Source: Pseudomonadales bacterium (GTDB lineage Bacteria > Pseudomonadota > Gammaproteobacteria > Pseudomonadales > Porticoccaceae). From it: DNA of 64,000 nt. The notes under the pieces are model-generated. The model was not told the DNA's origin and made no database searches. It was given only the letters and a program-made list of their open reading frames with translations. The stretch covers positions 1,426,001 through 1,490,000 of the forward strand of contig JACKOF010000001.1 of the NCBI GenBank assembly GCA_024234435.1, read 5' to 3'. The stretch's first letter is position 1, and each line of letters opens with the position of its first letter. Positions 1 to 8,537 of this stretch are shown piece by piece. The position numbers were made by a program, and so were the translations under genes.

Positions 1-2250
1 AGTGCCATCAGCTCAGGCGCAGACTTCAGGATGGAATACCGGATTCGTCACAGAGGCGACCAATACCACTGGTTCGACATACAGGCCATACAGCTGCGCA
101 ACGCTAAGGGCGATATCGTTAAATGGTTTGGTTCAAACACCGATATCAATGAACGAAAAAACGCCGAACTGCTACTACGCAGCAATGAGCAACAATTGAA
201 CCTGGTGCTCGAAGGCGGCAACCTGGGGTTCTGGGATTGGGATATCCCCTCTGGAACAGTACACCGCAACCGCATTCTGGCCGAAATACTAGGGTATAGC
301 TATGGGCAGGTTCAGCTCACCGCCGAACACTGGTCCGAGCTTGTACACCCGGATGACAAACAACGCGCATGGCAATCCATTCAGGATGCGGTTAAAGGGA
401 TAACCGCTGTTCACAAGCAAACCTATCGACTCCGGACCAGAGATGGTAATTACAAGTGGATACTGGATCGCGCCAAAGTGGTACAGCGCGATGCCAACGG
501 AAAAGCCGTGCGCATGACTGGCACCTACTCTGACATCACTGAACAAAAGCTGGCCGAAGCAGAACTGAAAATTGCCGCCATCGCATTTGAATCACAAGAA
601 GGCATGATGGTGACGGATGCACAGAACAACATCCTTCGCGTAAACAGCGCTTTTGAAACCATTACCGGTTATTCGCAAGAGGAAATCAGAGGGGAAAACC
701 CCAACATTCTCAGTTCCGGCAGGCATGACGATGAGTTTTATACCACTATCTGGAAAAGCATCTCTGAAAAGGGTTCCTGGGAAGGCGAAATCTGGGATCG
801 CCGCAAAAACCGGGAAGTCTATCCGGCCTACCTGAGAATTACGGCTGTCAAGGATACTGCAGGAACTATTACCCACTACGTGGTTACATTTATCGATATC
901 AGCCAGAACAAGGCCGCCGCCGACGAAATCAAAAACCTGGCATTTTATGACCCGCTGACCCAACTGCCTAACCGGCGCCTGCTGGTTGACCGGCTCAAGC
1001 AGGCGCTGGTCTCCAGCGCCCGAACCTCGCGCCATGGTGCCCTGCTCTTTCTGGACCTTGATCACTTCAAAGTGCTTAACGACACACTGGGACATGATTT
1101 CGGCGACATGCTGTTGCAGCAAGCGGCTGAACGCCTGAAGAACAACGTCAGAGACGACGACACCGTTGCCCGCATCGGTGGTGATGAATTCGTAATACTG
1201 CTGGAAGACTTGAGCAGTCTGCCTCTAATAGCGGGGAGTCAGGTTGAGTCCATCGGCAACAAAATACTTGACGCCCTCAACCAGGACTATCAACTCCATT
1301 CACACACCTACTACAACTCCGCCAGTATTGGTGCAGTACTGTTTCTAGGCAATGAAGCAGGCGTCAACGATCTGTTGAAATACGCCGATATTGCCATGTA
1401 CGACGCCAAAAAAGTGGGGCGCAACACCTTCCGCTTTTTCGATCCCGTTATGCAAGAAGCCATCAATACCAGGGCCGACATGGAAAGAGACCTGCGCCAG
1501 GCACTTGATCAGCAGGAGTTTGAACTGTATTACCAGATACAAGTGGATACTAATGACCGACCACTGGGAGCAGAAGCACTGGTTCGCTGGAACCATCCGG
1601 AAAAGGGCTTGATTCCCCCCTTCGATTTCATCCCGCTGGCTGAAGAAACAGGCCTGATTTTACCGCTGGGACAGTGGGTCCTGGATGCCGCCTGTTCCCA
1701 GTTAAAACGCTGGAAAAACGATTCGTTGGCCCGTCACCTGACTATCTCGGTGAATGTCAGCCCGAAACAGTTTCACCATGCAGACTTTGTAGGGCAAGTC
1801 AAAGCAACGGTCGCTCGCCATGAGGTAGAACCACAACTACTGAAACTGGAGTTAACAGAAGGTATGTTGCTGGAAGATGTGGATGGCATCATTGTTAAAA
1901 TGAGTGAATTGCGACAATACGGCATTCAATTTGAATTGGATGATTTCGGAACCGGCTACTCTTCGTTGCAGTATCTGAAAAAACTGCCTTTGCATCAGCT
2001 AAAAATTGACCAATCCTTTGTACGGAATGTTGTCACTGACGAAAGTGACAAATCCATCGTGCGCACCATTATTACCATGGCTCAAAACATGAACTTGGCT
2101 GTTATCGCTGAAGGTGTCGAAACAGAAGAGCAACGTCAACTGCTGATGGAAAGCGGCTGCTTCCACTTTCAAGGTTATCTGTTCGGGAGACCTGTACCCA
2201 TTGACGAGTTTAATATGCTGATCAAAAAGATCGTCAGCGAGTCGTTTTAA
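1..2250 (+). CDS. PAS-domain GGDEF/EAL cyclic-di-GMP protein (5' truncated by window edge)
   Basis: The reading frame is open from base 1 and the first residues already belong to a PAS domain (RMEYRIRHRGDQYHWF), so the gene starts outside the window. In the 749 visible codons the order is: end of one PAS, a second PAS with PAC (about 60-190), a third PAS (about 190-305), GGDEF (about 310-470) and EAL (about 485-745). GGDEF is intact (RIGGDEF), with an inhibitory-site RxxD (RDDD) five residues upstream. EAL keeps AEALVRW, ELTEG, DDFGTGYSS and AEGVE. By family knowledge such proteins make and/or degrade c-di-GMP in response to a PAS ligand or redox state; net activity cannot be read. No membrane segment is visible, but the N-terminus is missing. 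The next gene is on the opposite strand. Confidence 0.93.
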   Translation, partial: SAISSGADFRMEYRIRHRGDQYHWFDIQAIQLRNAKGDIVKWFGSNTDINERKNAELLLRSNEQQLNLVLEGGNLGFWDWDIPSGTVHRNRILAEILGYSYGQVQLTAEHWSELVHPDDKQRAWQSIQDAVKGITAVHKQTYRLRTRDGNYKWILDRAKVVQRDANGKAVRMTGTYSDITEQKLAEAELKIAAIAFESQEGMMVTDAQNNILRVNSAFETITGYSQEEIRGENPNILSSGRHDDEFYTTIWKSISEKGSWEGEIWDRRKNREVYPAYLRITAVKDTAGTITHYVVTFIDISQNKAAADEIKNLAFYDPLTQLPNRRLLVDRLKQALVSSARTSRHGALLFLDLDHFKVLNDTLGHDFGDMLLQQAAERLKNNVRDDDTVARIGGDEFVILLEDLSSLPLIAGSQVESIGNKILDALNQDYQLHSHTYYNSASIGAVLFLGNEAGVNDLLKYADIAMYDAKKVGRNTFRFFDPVMQEAINTRADMERDLRQALDQQEFELYYQIQVDTNDRPLGAEALVRWNHPEKGLIPPFDFIPLAEETGLILPLGQWVLDAACSQLKRWKNDSLARHLTISVNVSPKQFHHADFVGQVKATVARHEVEPQLLKLELTEGMLLEDVDGIIVKMSELRQYGIQFELDDFGTGYSSLQYLKKLPLHQLKIDQSFVRNVVTDESDKSIVRTIITMAQNMNLAVIAEGVETEEQRQLLMESGCFHFQGYLFGRPVPIDEFNMLIKKIVSESF

Positions 2251-2361
2251 CCATCCATACACACCGCTGAAAGCGCACAGATGCTGCCAAAGCGAAAACG
2301 CCGATTGATTTCAGGAAAGCTGTACCGTCGACATCGAGAAAAATCAACTTCACCAGAATCA

Positions 2362-2799
2362 TCAAAAATCATAACCATCAGCATCGACCAGCCTGGTTTT
2401 ACTGCGCACAAAAATACCGTTGCCACGCCCTGCTTCCCGCCCCTCAGCATCGTACACAACTGCTTCGGCAATATACTGTGAGCGGGTTTTATTCACCACT
2501 TTTCCTACCGCTCGCAGCTTTCCACAGGAAACCGGTCGCATCATATAGGTAGTGAACGAAGCCGTCAGCAACATGAACTCCTTCTCAAACGAAATGGCCG
2601 CCAGATAAGCCGCATCGTCCAGCATTTTAAAATAGACAGAACCATGGGCCGCTCCCCCGGCATGGTGGAACTTCCGATCCAGCTCCATTTCAATCACCAC
2701 TTCCCCTTCCGAAATCTCAAGCGTCGGCCTAAAAATTTCATTAATCGGTGCAGCAGCATACATCGCCGTCAAACCCCTGAAGTGTTGTGCAATATCCAT
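2362..2799 (-). CDS. PaaI-type hotdog-fold thioesterase
   Basis: A 145-residue protein with the PaaI/YigI hotdog pattern: a helix carrying HHAGGAAHGSVYFKMLDDAA, then the FTTYMMRPV strand region and a C-terminal strand with EGREAGRGNGIFVRS. Family members hydrolyse acyl-CoA thioesters in the cytoplasm; the substrate here is unknown. The start is set at the ATG preceded by CGGGAG at 4-5 nt. A GTG 18 nt upstream is possible but has no better ribosome binding site. It lies 10 nt after the stop of the upstream membrane-protein gene on the same strand, so the two are probably co-transcribed. Confidence 0.85.
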   Translation of the reverse strand: MDIAQHFRGLTAMYAAAPINEIFRPTLEISEGEVVIEMELDRKFHHAGGAAHGSVYFKMLDDAAYLAAISFEKEFMLLTASFTTYMMRPVSCGKLRAVGKVVNKTRSQYIAEAVVYDAEGREAGRGNGIFVRSKTRLVDADGYDF

Positions 2800-2809
2800 A
2801 ATACTCCCG

Positions 2810-3406
2810 TTATTCACTGCCCAAACTATCCACCGCTTTGCGACGGTAGCCGATCATCACCAACAAAAGCAAGCACGCCAGCCCCACCGCTAACGGAAAC
2901 AGTACCGTAGTCAACGAGTAATGCTCCAACGCCAGCAGTACAAACAGATTCCGCACCAGAAACAGTACAAAAAACAATGCATTTTCCTGATACGGAAACG
3001 CATAGGATTTCCTGACTGTGGGTCCAAAACCGAGCAAGTCAACCGTCGTCAAAACAACCACAGCCCACAGGGGATTAGCCGTAAAATACCAAAAAGGCAA
3101 TGAAGCCAGCGCCGCAGAAAGAAACAGCCAGTCCGTTGTGGTAATTGATATATCCCCGCGTTTTACAAACGCCAGAAACGCAATAAAAATAGTCACCGCT
3201 CCGGAAATGCCAATCGGCCAGGCGCCAACACCGCCACCCCCTTCAAGCTGGGCAAAGAACACAATACCCGTGGTAATTCCCCATATCACCCACGAGAAGA
3301 CATGCGGCCGGGTATCACCAACAAAAATGGAGCGAATATAGGGCACAAAGGCAACAAACGTTAAGGCAATCGCCAACCCACTAAGCACCCATTTAAACTC
3401 AATCAT
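2810..3406 (-). CDS. Conserved integral membrane protein of unknown function
   Basis: 198 residues, almost wholly hydrophobic, with about six to seven predicted membrane segments. The first segment is followed by PYIRSIFVGDTRPHVFSW, a Pro/Trp-rich stretch that recalls PQ-loop/SWEET-like transporters, but I cannot assign a family. The C-terminus is short and basic (GYRRKAVDSLGSE). It is the first gene of a probable two-gene operon with the thioesterase downstream. Function not assigned. Confidence 0.75.
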   Translation of the reverse strand: MIEFKWVLSGLAIALTFVAFVPYIRSIFVGDTRPHVFSWVIWGITTGIVFFAQLEGGGGVGAWPIGISGAVTIFIAFLAFVKRGDISITTTDWLFLSAALASLPFWYFTANPLWAVVVLTTVDLLGFGPTVRKSYAFPYQENALFFVLFLVRNLFVLLALEHYSLTTVLFPLAVGLACLLLLVMIGYRRKAVDSLGSE

Positions 3407-3514
3407 TATTCATCCCTGAGATTCAGGAGAGACAAATTCTACAGTAAAAATTATGTAGTCCGTTATTGGAGAAGCTCTCCTTTGGGACCATTACCACCGT
3501 TAAAGAGTGTGTTC

Positions 3515-3888
3515 AAACTAGGGTTGGTTTACTCTGAGCCTATTGATTAGATGGGAAATTGCAGCTTATTTTAAACACTACAGCGGCACCTAAACAGGCT
3601 TAACTTAGTGCCATTCGACTCTGACCCTATGATTCTGACCCTATGATTCTGCTCCGTCCGCAATTGCACGCTTGTCGTTCACTCTACGCTTTTTACTTGC
3701 GTCACGCTTGCGTCGGGTACGGCTAATGCCCGGTAACTTATTCAATAACGAATCACCCCACTTAGTAAGTTTGGCTGACGATTGCTGGCCTTTTTTCATT
3801 ATTCGAGCCTCCGCTGCTTAGTATGCAATAACAATCAATCAATAGAATCAATAGAATCAATAGGGTCAGAGTAAACCTACCCTACTTT
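3515..3888. mobile_element. MITE-like element bounded by 34-bp imperfect inverted repeats
   Basis: The left end (3515-3548) and right end (3855-3888) are inverted copies of each other, matching at 31 of 34 positions. The shared core reads GGTTTACTCTGA followed by CTATTGATT. The 374-bp unit contains one small ORF (3641-3799, minus), a 14-bp tandem duplication CTGACCCTATGATT (3621-3648), and 9-bp AATCAATAG repeats next to the right arm. No transposase is present and I see no clear target-site duplication. Read as a non-autonomous element or the shell of a deleted insertion sequence. The AGAGTCGAATGGCAC string inside resembles sequence I associate with REP-type transposase loci; that link is inference. 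Confidence 0.6.
3641..3799 (-). CDS. Small basic protein inside the MITE-like element
   Basis: A 52-codon ORF beginning MKKGQQSSAKLTKWGD. It is strongly basic (SRTRRKRDASKKRR in the middle) and has no membrane segment. A good ribosome binding site, GGAGG, lies 8 nt before the ATG, which favours real translation. It could be a nucleic-acid-binding peptide, but I do not recognise a family. It lies wholly inside the 374-bp inverted-repeat element; its stop falls in the CTGACCCTATGATT tandem repeat, so the C-terminus may be a product of repeat expansion. Confidence 0.45.
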   Translation of the reverse strand: MKKGQQSSAKLTKWGDSLLNKLPGISRTRRKRDASKKRRVNDKRAIADGAES

Positions 3889-3961
3889 TTAGTCGTACCT
3901 GACCCTACTTTTTTTACTTTTTTGACCCTACTTTTTCCTACTTTTTCTGACCCTACTTTTT
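3880..3961. repeat. Degenerate tandem TGACCCTACTTTTT repeats
   Basis: Three full copies of TGACCCTACTTTTT start near 3900, 3923 and 3948, with partial CCTACTTTTT copies between them and at 3880. They continue out of the right inverted-repeat arm of the neighbouring element, whose end carries the same CCTACTTT string, so they look like local duplications of the element tip. No coding potential. Confidence 0.7.
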
Positions 3962-3977
3962 ATTATGGCTCTTTAAC

Positions 3978-4048
3978 CCCTGCAGGGCTGCGCCGCTTTG
4001 CCGCTTGCTCCAAACTCCTGCCGGAGTTTGTCGAACCTTTAACGGTTC
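3978..4048. repeat. Intergenic stem-loop array A (ends in GTCGAACC)
   Basis: Consecutive short hairpins: the palindrome CCCTGCAGGG (3978-3987); AAACTCC/GGAGTTT with a TGCC loop (4012-4029); and GAACC/GGTTC (4033-4048). The 7-bp hairpin is followed at once by GTCGAACC. The same layout, a 7-bp stem with a 4-nt loop then GTCGAACC, recurs at 13465-13490, so this is probably a dispersed intergenic repeat of the genome. Confidence 0.45.
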
Positions 4049-4069
4049 AATCTTTTCAGAACTATAAAT

Positions 4070-4100
4070 AGAAAAGCCCACCGCAAGGGTGGGCTTTTCT
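4070..4100 (-). terminator. Strong stem-loop terminator after tRNA-Arg
   Basis: A perfect 13-bp inverted repeat (AGAAAAGCCCACC / GGTGGGCTTTTCT) with a GCAAG loop. It lies 7 nt beyond the CCA end of the minus-strand tRNA-Arg. U-rich stretches flank it on both strands, so it may act in both directions. Confidence 0.8.
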
Positions 4101-4107
4101 ATTTTTA

Positions 4108-4184
4108 TGGCGCACTCGGAAGGATTCGAACCTTCGACCGCTCGGTTCGTAGCCGAGTACTCTATCCAGCTGAGCTACGAGTGC
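4108..4184 (-). tRNA. tRNA-Arg (anticodon ACG)
   Basis: A 77-nt cloverleaf on the minus strand. The acceptor GCACTCG pairs with CGAGTGC, then discriminator G and encoded CCA. The D arm is GCTCAGCTGGATAGAG. Anticodon stem CTCGG/CCGAG encloses CTACGAA with anticodon ACG. The T arm carries GGTTCGAATCC. A strong terminator follows. Confidence 0.97.
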
Positions 4185-4253
4185 GTGAGGCCGCGTAATA
4201 TATTGATTAGCGGCTTTTGAGTCAAGTAAAACTGGCTGTTACCGGCAACAAAT

Positions 4254-6482
4254 TCAGGCTGTTGCTTCAGCTAATATCCTGTTGAGCGTAGCACTGGCCC
4301 GCATCACTTCTTTCACTTGCTTGCGATCCGCGTGGAAGTAACCATCGATACCTGCCGGTCTGCCTTGTACGGCTTCAAGTTCACCCAGAATATTCCGCTC
4401 ATTCTCTTCCAGCTGTTTAGCAAAAGGAGCGAATTGTGCTGCCAGCTCAGGATCCTCGGCTTGCTCTGCCACCGCCTGGGCCCAGTACATCCCCAGATAA
4501 AAATGACTGCCGCGGTTGTCCAGTTCGCCGGTTTTGCGCGAAGGTGACTTGTTATTTTCCAGCAGTTTACCGGTCGCCTGATCCAGTGTTTTGGCGAGTA
4601 CTTTGGCTTTGGCGTTGTTGCTCTTGATGCCCAGATCTTCCAGCGACACTGCCAGCGCCAGAAACTCGCCCAGAGAATCCCAGCGCAGGTGATTCTCTTC
4701 CAGAACCTGCTGTACGTGTTTGGGGGCTGAACCACCGGCACCAGTTTCGTACATGCCACCACCTTTCAGCATGGGCACAATTGACAACATTTTGGCGGAA
4801 GTACCCAGCTCCATGATCGGAAACAGGTCGGTGAGGTAATCACGCAAGACATTGCCTGTAACCGAAATGGTATCCCTGCCGCGAATCAGCCGTTCCATGG
4901 TGCGACGAATGGCTTCCACGTAGGTCATAATACGGATATCGAGCCCTTTGGTGTCATGATCTTTCAGATAGCGCTCAACTTTTTTGATCAATTGAATATC
5001 GTGTGGACGGTTGCGATCGAGCCAGAAAATGGCTGGGGTGTTCGATTGCCGTGAACGGATAACGGCCAGTTTCACCCAGTCGCGCACAGGCTCGTCTTTG
5101 GTCTGGCAGGCGCGCCAGATGTCACCTTTTTTCACATCATGCTGCATCAATACATTGCCATCGGTATCAACGATGCGCATCACACCATCAGCTTGCATCT
5201 CGAATGTTTTATCGTGGGAGCCATATTCCTCTGCTTTTTTCGCCATCAAGCCAACATTAGGTACAGTGCCTATGGTGGTCGGGTCGAAGGCGCCATTTGT
5301 TTTGCAGAAGTTAATCATTTCCTGGTAAATGGTGGAATAGGTACTTTCCGGCATGACCGCTTTGGTATCTTTGGGTTTACCGTCAGGCCCCCACATTTGA
5401 CCACCATTACGAATCATCGCAGGCATGGAGGCATCCACAATCACATCGCTGGGCACGTGGAGGTTGGTAATACCCTTCACTGAATCCACCATTGCCAGTT
5501 CCGGACGATTTTCATAGCAGGCGTGGATATCTTCCATGATTTCTTCGCGTTGGGAGCGAGGCAGTGACTGAATTTTCTCGTACACACTGCTCAGACCATT
5601 ATTGGGATTGACACCCAGCTCCTTAAACTTTTCCCCGTGCTTTTCAAAAAGGTCTTTGTAGAACACGGTAACCGCATGGCCAAACACAATCGGGTGAGAA
5701 ACCTTCATCATGGTGGCCTTCACGTGTAATGACCACATCACGCCTGACTCTTTGGCATCCTGCAGGGTATTTTCAAAAAATTCGCGCAAAGCCTTCACGC
5801 TCATGCGCATACTGTCAATAATTTCGCCCGCTTCCAGACTGAGTTCCTTTTTAACCGTCACCTCGCCTTTTGGTGTCACAAACTCAATACGCACATCAGT
5901 CGGCTTATCCATCGTGATTGACTGCTCGGCAGAGTAGAAGTCACCTCCCCTCATATAATCAGCATGAGAACGCGAAGCCATGCTCCATGGCTTCATGCTG
6001 TGCGGGTACTTGCGAGCATAGGCCTTCACCGCTGCGGGCGCTCGCCTGTCCGAGTTGCCTTCCCGCAAAACAGGGTTAACCGCACTGCCCAGCACTTTAT
6101 TGTAACGTTGCTGTATATCCTTCTCTGTCTCTGTTTCCGGACTCTCGGGGTAATCCGGAATGCCATAACCCTGTGCCTGTAACTCGGCTATACAGTTTTT
6201 AAGCTGGGGAATGGAAGCACTGATATTAGGCAGCTTGATAATATTAGCCTGGGGATCTTGCGTCAGCTCACCCAGAAATGCCAGGCCATCCAGTACTTTT
6301 TGATCATCGTTCAGGTAATCGGAAAATACTGACAAAACTCTGTTGCCGAGAGAGATATTGGTGATTTTGACATCGACACCTGCCGCATTGGTAAAAGCGC
6401 GAACTATCGGTAGTAGTGAACAGGTTGCCAGGGATGGTGCTTCATCGGTAAGGGTGTAATAAATCGTCTGATTCTGGGTCAC
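4254..6482 (-). CDS. icd: Monomeric NADP-dependent isocitrate dehydrogenase
   Basis: 742 residues, the usual length of the monomeric IDH family, which is unrelated in size to the roughly 400-residue dimeric enzyme. It oxidatively decarboxylates isocitrate to 2-oxoglutarate with NADP in the TCA cycle. The N-terminus (YYTLTDEAPSLATCSLLPI), the NPVLREGNSDRRAP segment that contacts substrate, and the MKPWSMASRSHADYM segment are characteristic. Translation starts at a GTG preceded by AGGA at 6 nt; the next possible starts would remove conserved residues. It stands alone, transcribed away from the exported aspartoacylase-like gene, with a 342-bp intergenic region that should hold both promoters. 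Confidence 0.96.
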   Translation of the reverse strand: MTQNQTIYYTLTDEAPSLATCSLLPIVRAFTNAAGVDVKITNISLGNRVLSVFSDYLNDDQKVLDGLAFLGELTQDPQANIIKLPNISASIPQLKNCIAELQAQGYGIPDYPESPETETEKDIQQRYNKVLGSAVNPVLREGNSDRRAPAAVKAYARKYPHSMKPWSMASRSHADYMRGGDFYSAEQSITMDKPTDVRIEFVTPKGEVTVKKELSLEAGEIIDSMRMSVKALREFFENTLQDAKESGVMWSLHVKATMMKVSHPIVFGHAVTVFYKDLFEKHGEKFKELGVNPNNGLSSVYEKIQSLPRSQREEIMEDIHACYENRPELAMVDSVKGITNLHVPSDVIVDASMPAMIRNGGQMWGPDGKPKDTKAVMPESTYSTIYQEMINFCKTNGAFDPTTIGTVPNVGLMAKKAEEYGSHDKTFEMQADGVMRIVDTDGNVLMQHDVKKGDIWRACQTKDEPVRDWVKLAVIRSRQSNTPAIFWLDRNRPHDIQLIKKVERYLKDHDTKGLDIRIMTYVEAIRRTMERLIRGRDTISVTGNVLRDYLTDLFPIMELGTSAKMLSIVPMLKGGGMYETGAGGSAPKHVQQVLEENHLRWDSLGEFLALAVSLEDLGIKSNNAKAKVLAKTLDQATGKLLENNKSPSRKTGELDNRGSHFYLGMYWAQAVAEQAEDPELAAQFAPFAKQLEENERNILGELEAVQGRPAGIDGYFHADRKQVKEVMRASATLNRILAEATA

Positions 6483-6824
6483 GAGCTATCCTATTAATTC
6501 TACTTTTGACTGAAACTTGAAACTGCTGGGAGAGGATACAGCGGCACTGTATTCTAAACCAAATAGGCCATCAGGTCAGCCGGGAAATCGGTTTTTAGGC
6601 AGAATCGCAACAGCCGTAAAGAAAAACTTCACAAAATTACCACCAGGCTATGTCTAAAAGGTGACGAAACTGCTATTTTCAGCAACAAATATGCGCTTTC
6701 ATTAGTGTTAGCAGGCTCTGGTGTTTATCACAGGGTTTTGGCACTCTGGCACTAATCGGCTTTGATTGTGTCTGAGAACGTACTCTCACCCTGAGCGGAA
6801 AAAGCTTAATATCTGGATAAAGTA
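6483..6824. promoter_or_regulatory. Divergent intergenic region between icd and the aspartoacylase-like gene
   Basis: 342 bases without a convincing gene. By position it must contain the promoter of icd (leftward) and of the gene at 6825 (rightward). I see no confident sigma-70 boxes, riboswitch-like fold or long inverted repeat, so no sites are called. Confidence 0.5.
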
Positions 6825-8195
6825 ATGTATCGCTACTTGGTTACCAGTTTACTGGCCTTGATTTTTTGTGGAACGACTATAGCGCAAACCCACGCCACTG
6901 CCACAAACCCTGAGACATCTGAAAAAGCACAGGGGGATCAACAGAAGCCAAAAATCAAGATACGCCACCCGCAAGCTAAAAGCGTTCCGCTGGACCAGCC
7001 GGTTATTGTCAAACCTGCTGCTGTGGAACCTGTTGAAAGCGTATCACCCATCGTAGAACCGGGGTCTGAACCTGAGCTGCTGCCCCCTCCAGTCATTACC
7101 CAGACAGAAGATACTGAGACGCCAAAAGCCGACAGCGATCAGCAAAACAGCGCCGAACCGTTAGTCATTTTGCAAACAGAAGTCCCGCCTTCAACATCAA
7201 CTCGACTTTCCTGGTCACCCAGCCAGTCAATGGACGGCATTGCTGTGCCAACACCGGTATTGGTTGTCAATGGCGCCAAGCCCGGCCCGCTGTTATGCCT
7301 GACGGCGGCAATCCATGGTGACGAGCTCAATGGCATCGAAATTGTCAGGCGAGTGATGTACAACCTGGAGCCAAAATCTCTTGCAGGCACTGTTATCGGA
7401 GTGCCGATTGTAAACTTACAAGGCTTTCATCGTCGGTCCCGCTACCTCACTGACCGGCGCGACTTAAACCGCTATTTTCCCGGGAACCCAACAGGCAGCT
7501 CGGCATCCAGAATCGCCTATTCCTTTTTTGAAGAAATCATTCGTCACTGCGATGCCTTGGTAGATTTGCATACCGGCTCCTTTGACCGTACCAATATGCC
7601 GCAACTCCGCGCTGATCTGCGCGACCCCAAAGTCATGAAACTGACCGAAGGATTTGGCGCGACGGTAGTGTTACAAAGCGGAGGCACGGATGGTACCTTG
7701 CGCAGTGCCGCAGTCGATGCCGGTATTCCCGCAGTCACACTGGAAGCTGGCGAATCAATGCGACTTCAGGAAGAAGCCGTAGCACATGGCGTTAATGGCC
7801 TTACGACCCTGATGAGCAAAATGGGTATGATTGATCGTTTCAGTTTCTGGGGCGACCCTGAACCCGTATACTCCCAGGCCACATGGGTTAGAGCCGACCA
7901 GGGGGGTATCCTGTTCAGTAATGTAGCGCTTGGCGATAGAGTCGCCCAGGGAGACCTGCTGGGGGAAGTCACCGACCCAATTACCAATATTAAAAAAGGT
8001 ATTCTCTCGCCACACCGAGGCCGCGTAATCGGCATGGCTCTGAATCAAGTGGTTTTACCTGGCTTTGCAGCATTTCATATTGCCATTGCTGCCCCCAAAG
8101 AACTGATAAAGGAAGAAGAAGTCGTAGATGACCTGGCGGCCAAGGAATCAGAATCAGATGAAGAGACCTCTGAAGCGGAAGAAGACAGCGAGTAA
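6825..8195 (+). CDS. Exported succinylglutamate desuccinylase/aspartoacylase-family protein
   Basis: 456 residues. An N-terminal signal peptide (MYRYLVTSLLALIFCGTTIA, cleavage near residue 20-25) is followed by about 100 residues of Pro/Glu-rich, low-complexity linker. The AstE/AspA metallohydrolase domain then starts near residue 140: AIHGDELNGIEI gives the first zinc ligands, DLNRYFPG is conserved, and DLHTGSFDRTNMPQLRADL carries the next ligand. The C-terminus has a biotin-lipoyl-like beta region (GDLLGEVTDPITN) and ends in an acidic tail. Family members cleave N-acyl amino acids; an exported version implies a periplasmic or surface substrate, which is unknown. Single gene, converging on cbpM. 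Confidence 0.85.
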   Translation: MYRYLVTSLLALIFCGTTIAQTHATATNPETSEKAQGDQQKPKIKIRHPQAKSVPLDQPVIVKPAAVEPVESVSPIVEPGSEPELLPPPVITQTEDTETPKADSDQQNSAEPLVILQTEVPPSTSTRLSWSPSQSMDGIAVPTPVLVVNGAKPGPLLCLTAAIHGDELNGIEIVRRVMYNLEPKSLAGTVIGVPIVNLQGFHRRSRYLTDRRDLNRYFPGNPTGSSASRIAYSFFEEIIRHCDALVDLHTGSFDRTNMPQLRADLRDPKVMKLTEGFGATVVLQSGGTDGTLRSAAVDAGIPAVTLEAGESMRLQEEAVAHGVNGLTTLMSKMGMIDRFSFWGDPEPVYSQATWVRADQGGILFSNVALGDRVAQGDLLGEVTDPITNIKKGILSPHRGRVIGMALNQVVLPGFAAFHIAIAAPKELIKEEEVVDDLAAKESESDEETSEAEEDSE

Positions 8196-8219
8196 TCCCA
8201 TACCAAAAAGCAGGTTTTG

Positions 8220-8537
8220 CTAGCTTTCCTCCCTGTACCTGACTCGCTTTTCCAGGTGCTCGATTTCCTGTTTTGCCTGCTCCAATCTGTCGAGCAGATC
8301 GATGGCCAGCGCCACACCGGGCTCATTGACTTCCAGGTCTCTCTGTATTCTCAAGGCCTTCTTTAGCCGCAAATAGCTGGCTGAAGAGAACCGCCACTCC
8401 GAAAACTGGCCACCCTCAGGTTCGACCACACCATACTCCACCAGAGTAATCACCTTTTGAGCACTCACAACACAGCGCTCACATACCTCTTTCAATGTCA
8501 GATCGTCGGCATTATCCGGTATCATGATATCTTTCAT
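8220..8537 (-). CDS. cbpM: Chaperone modulator CbpM
   Basis: 105 residues with a MerR-like N-terminal helix-turn-helix (LTLKEVCERCVVSAQKVITL...) and a C-terminal coiled region (DLLDRLEQAKQEIEHLEKRV). CbpM binds the J-domain of CbpA and inhibits its co-chaperone and DNA-binding activity. It overlaps the 3' end of cbpA by 4 nt, so the two are translationally coupled, as in other gammaproteobacteria. Confidence 0.88.
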   Translation of the reverse strand: MKDIMIPDNADDLTLKEVCERCVVSAQKVITLVEYGVVEPEGGQFSEWRFSSASYLRLKKALRIQRDLEVNEPGVALAIDLLDRLEQAKQEIEHLEKRVRYREES

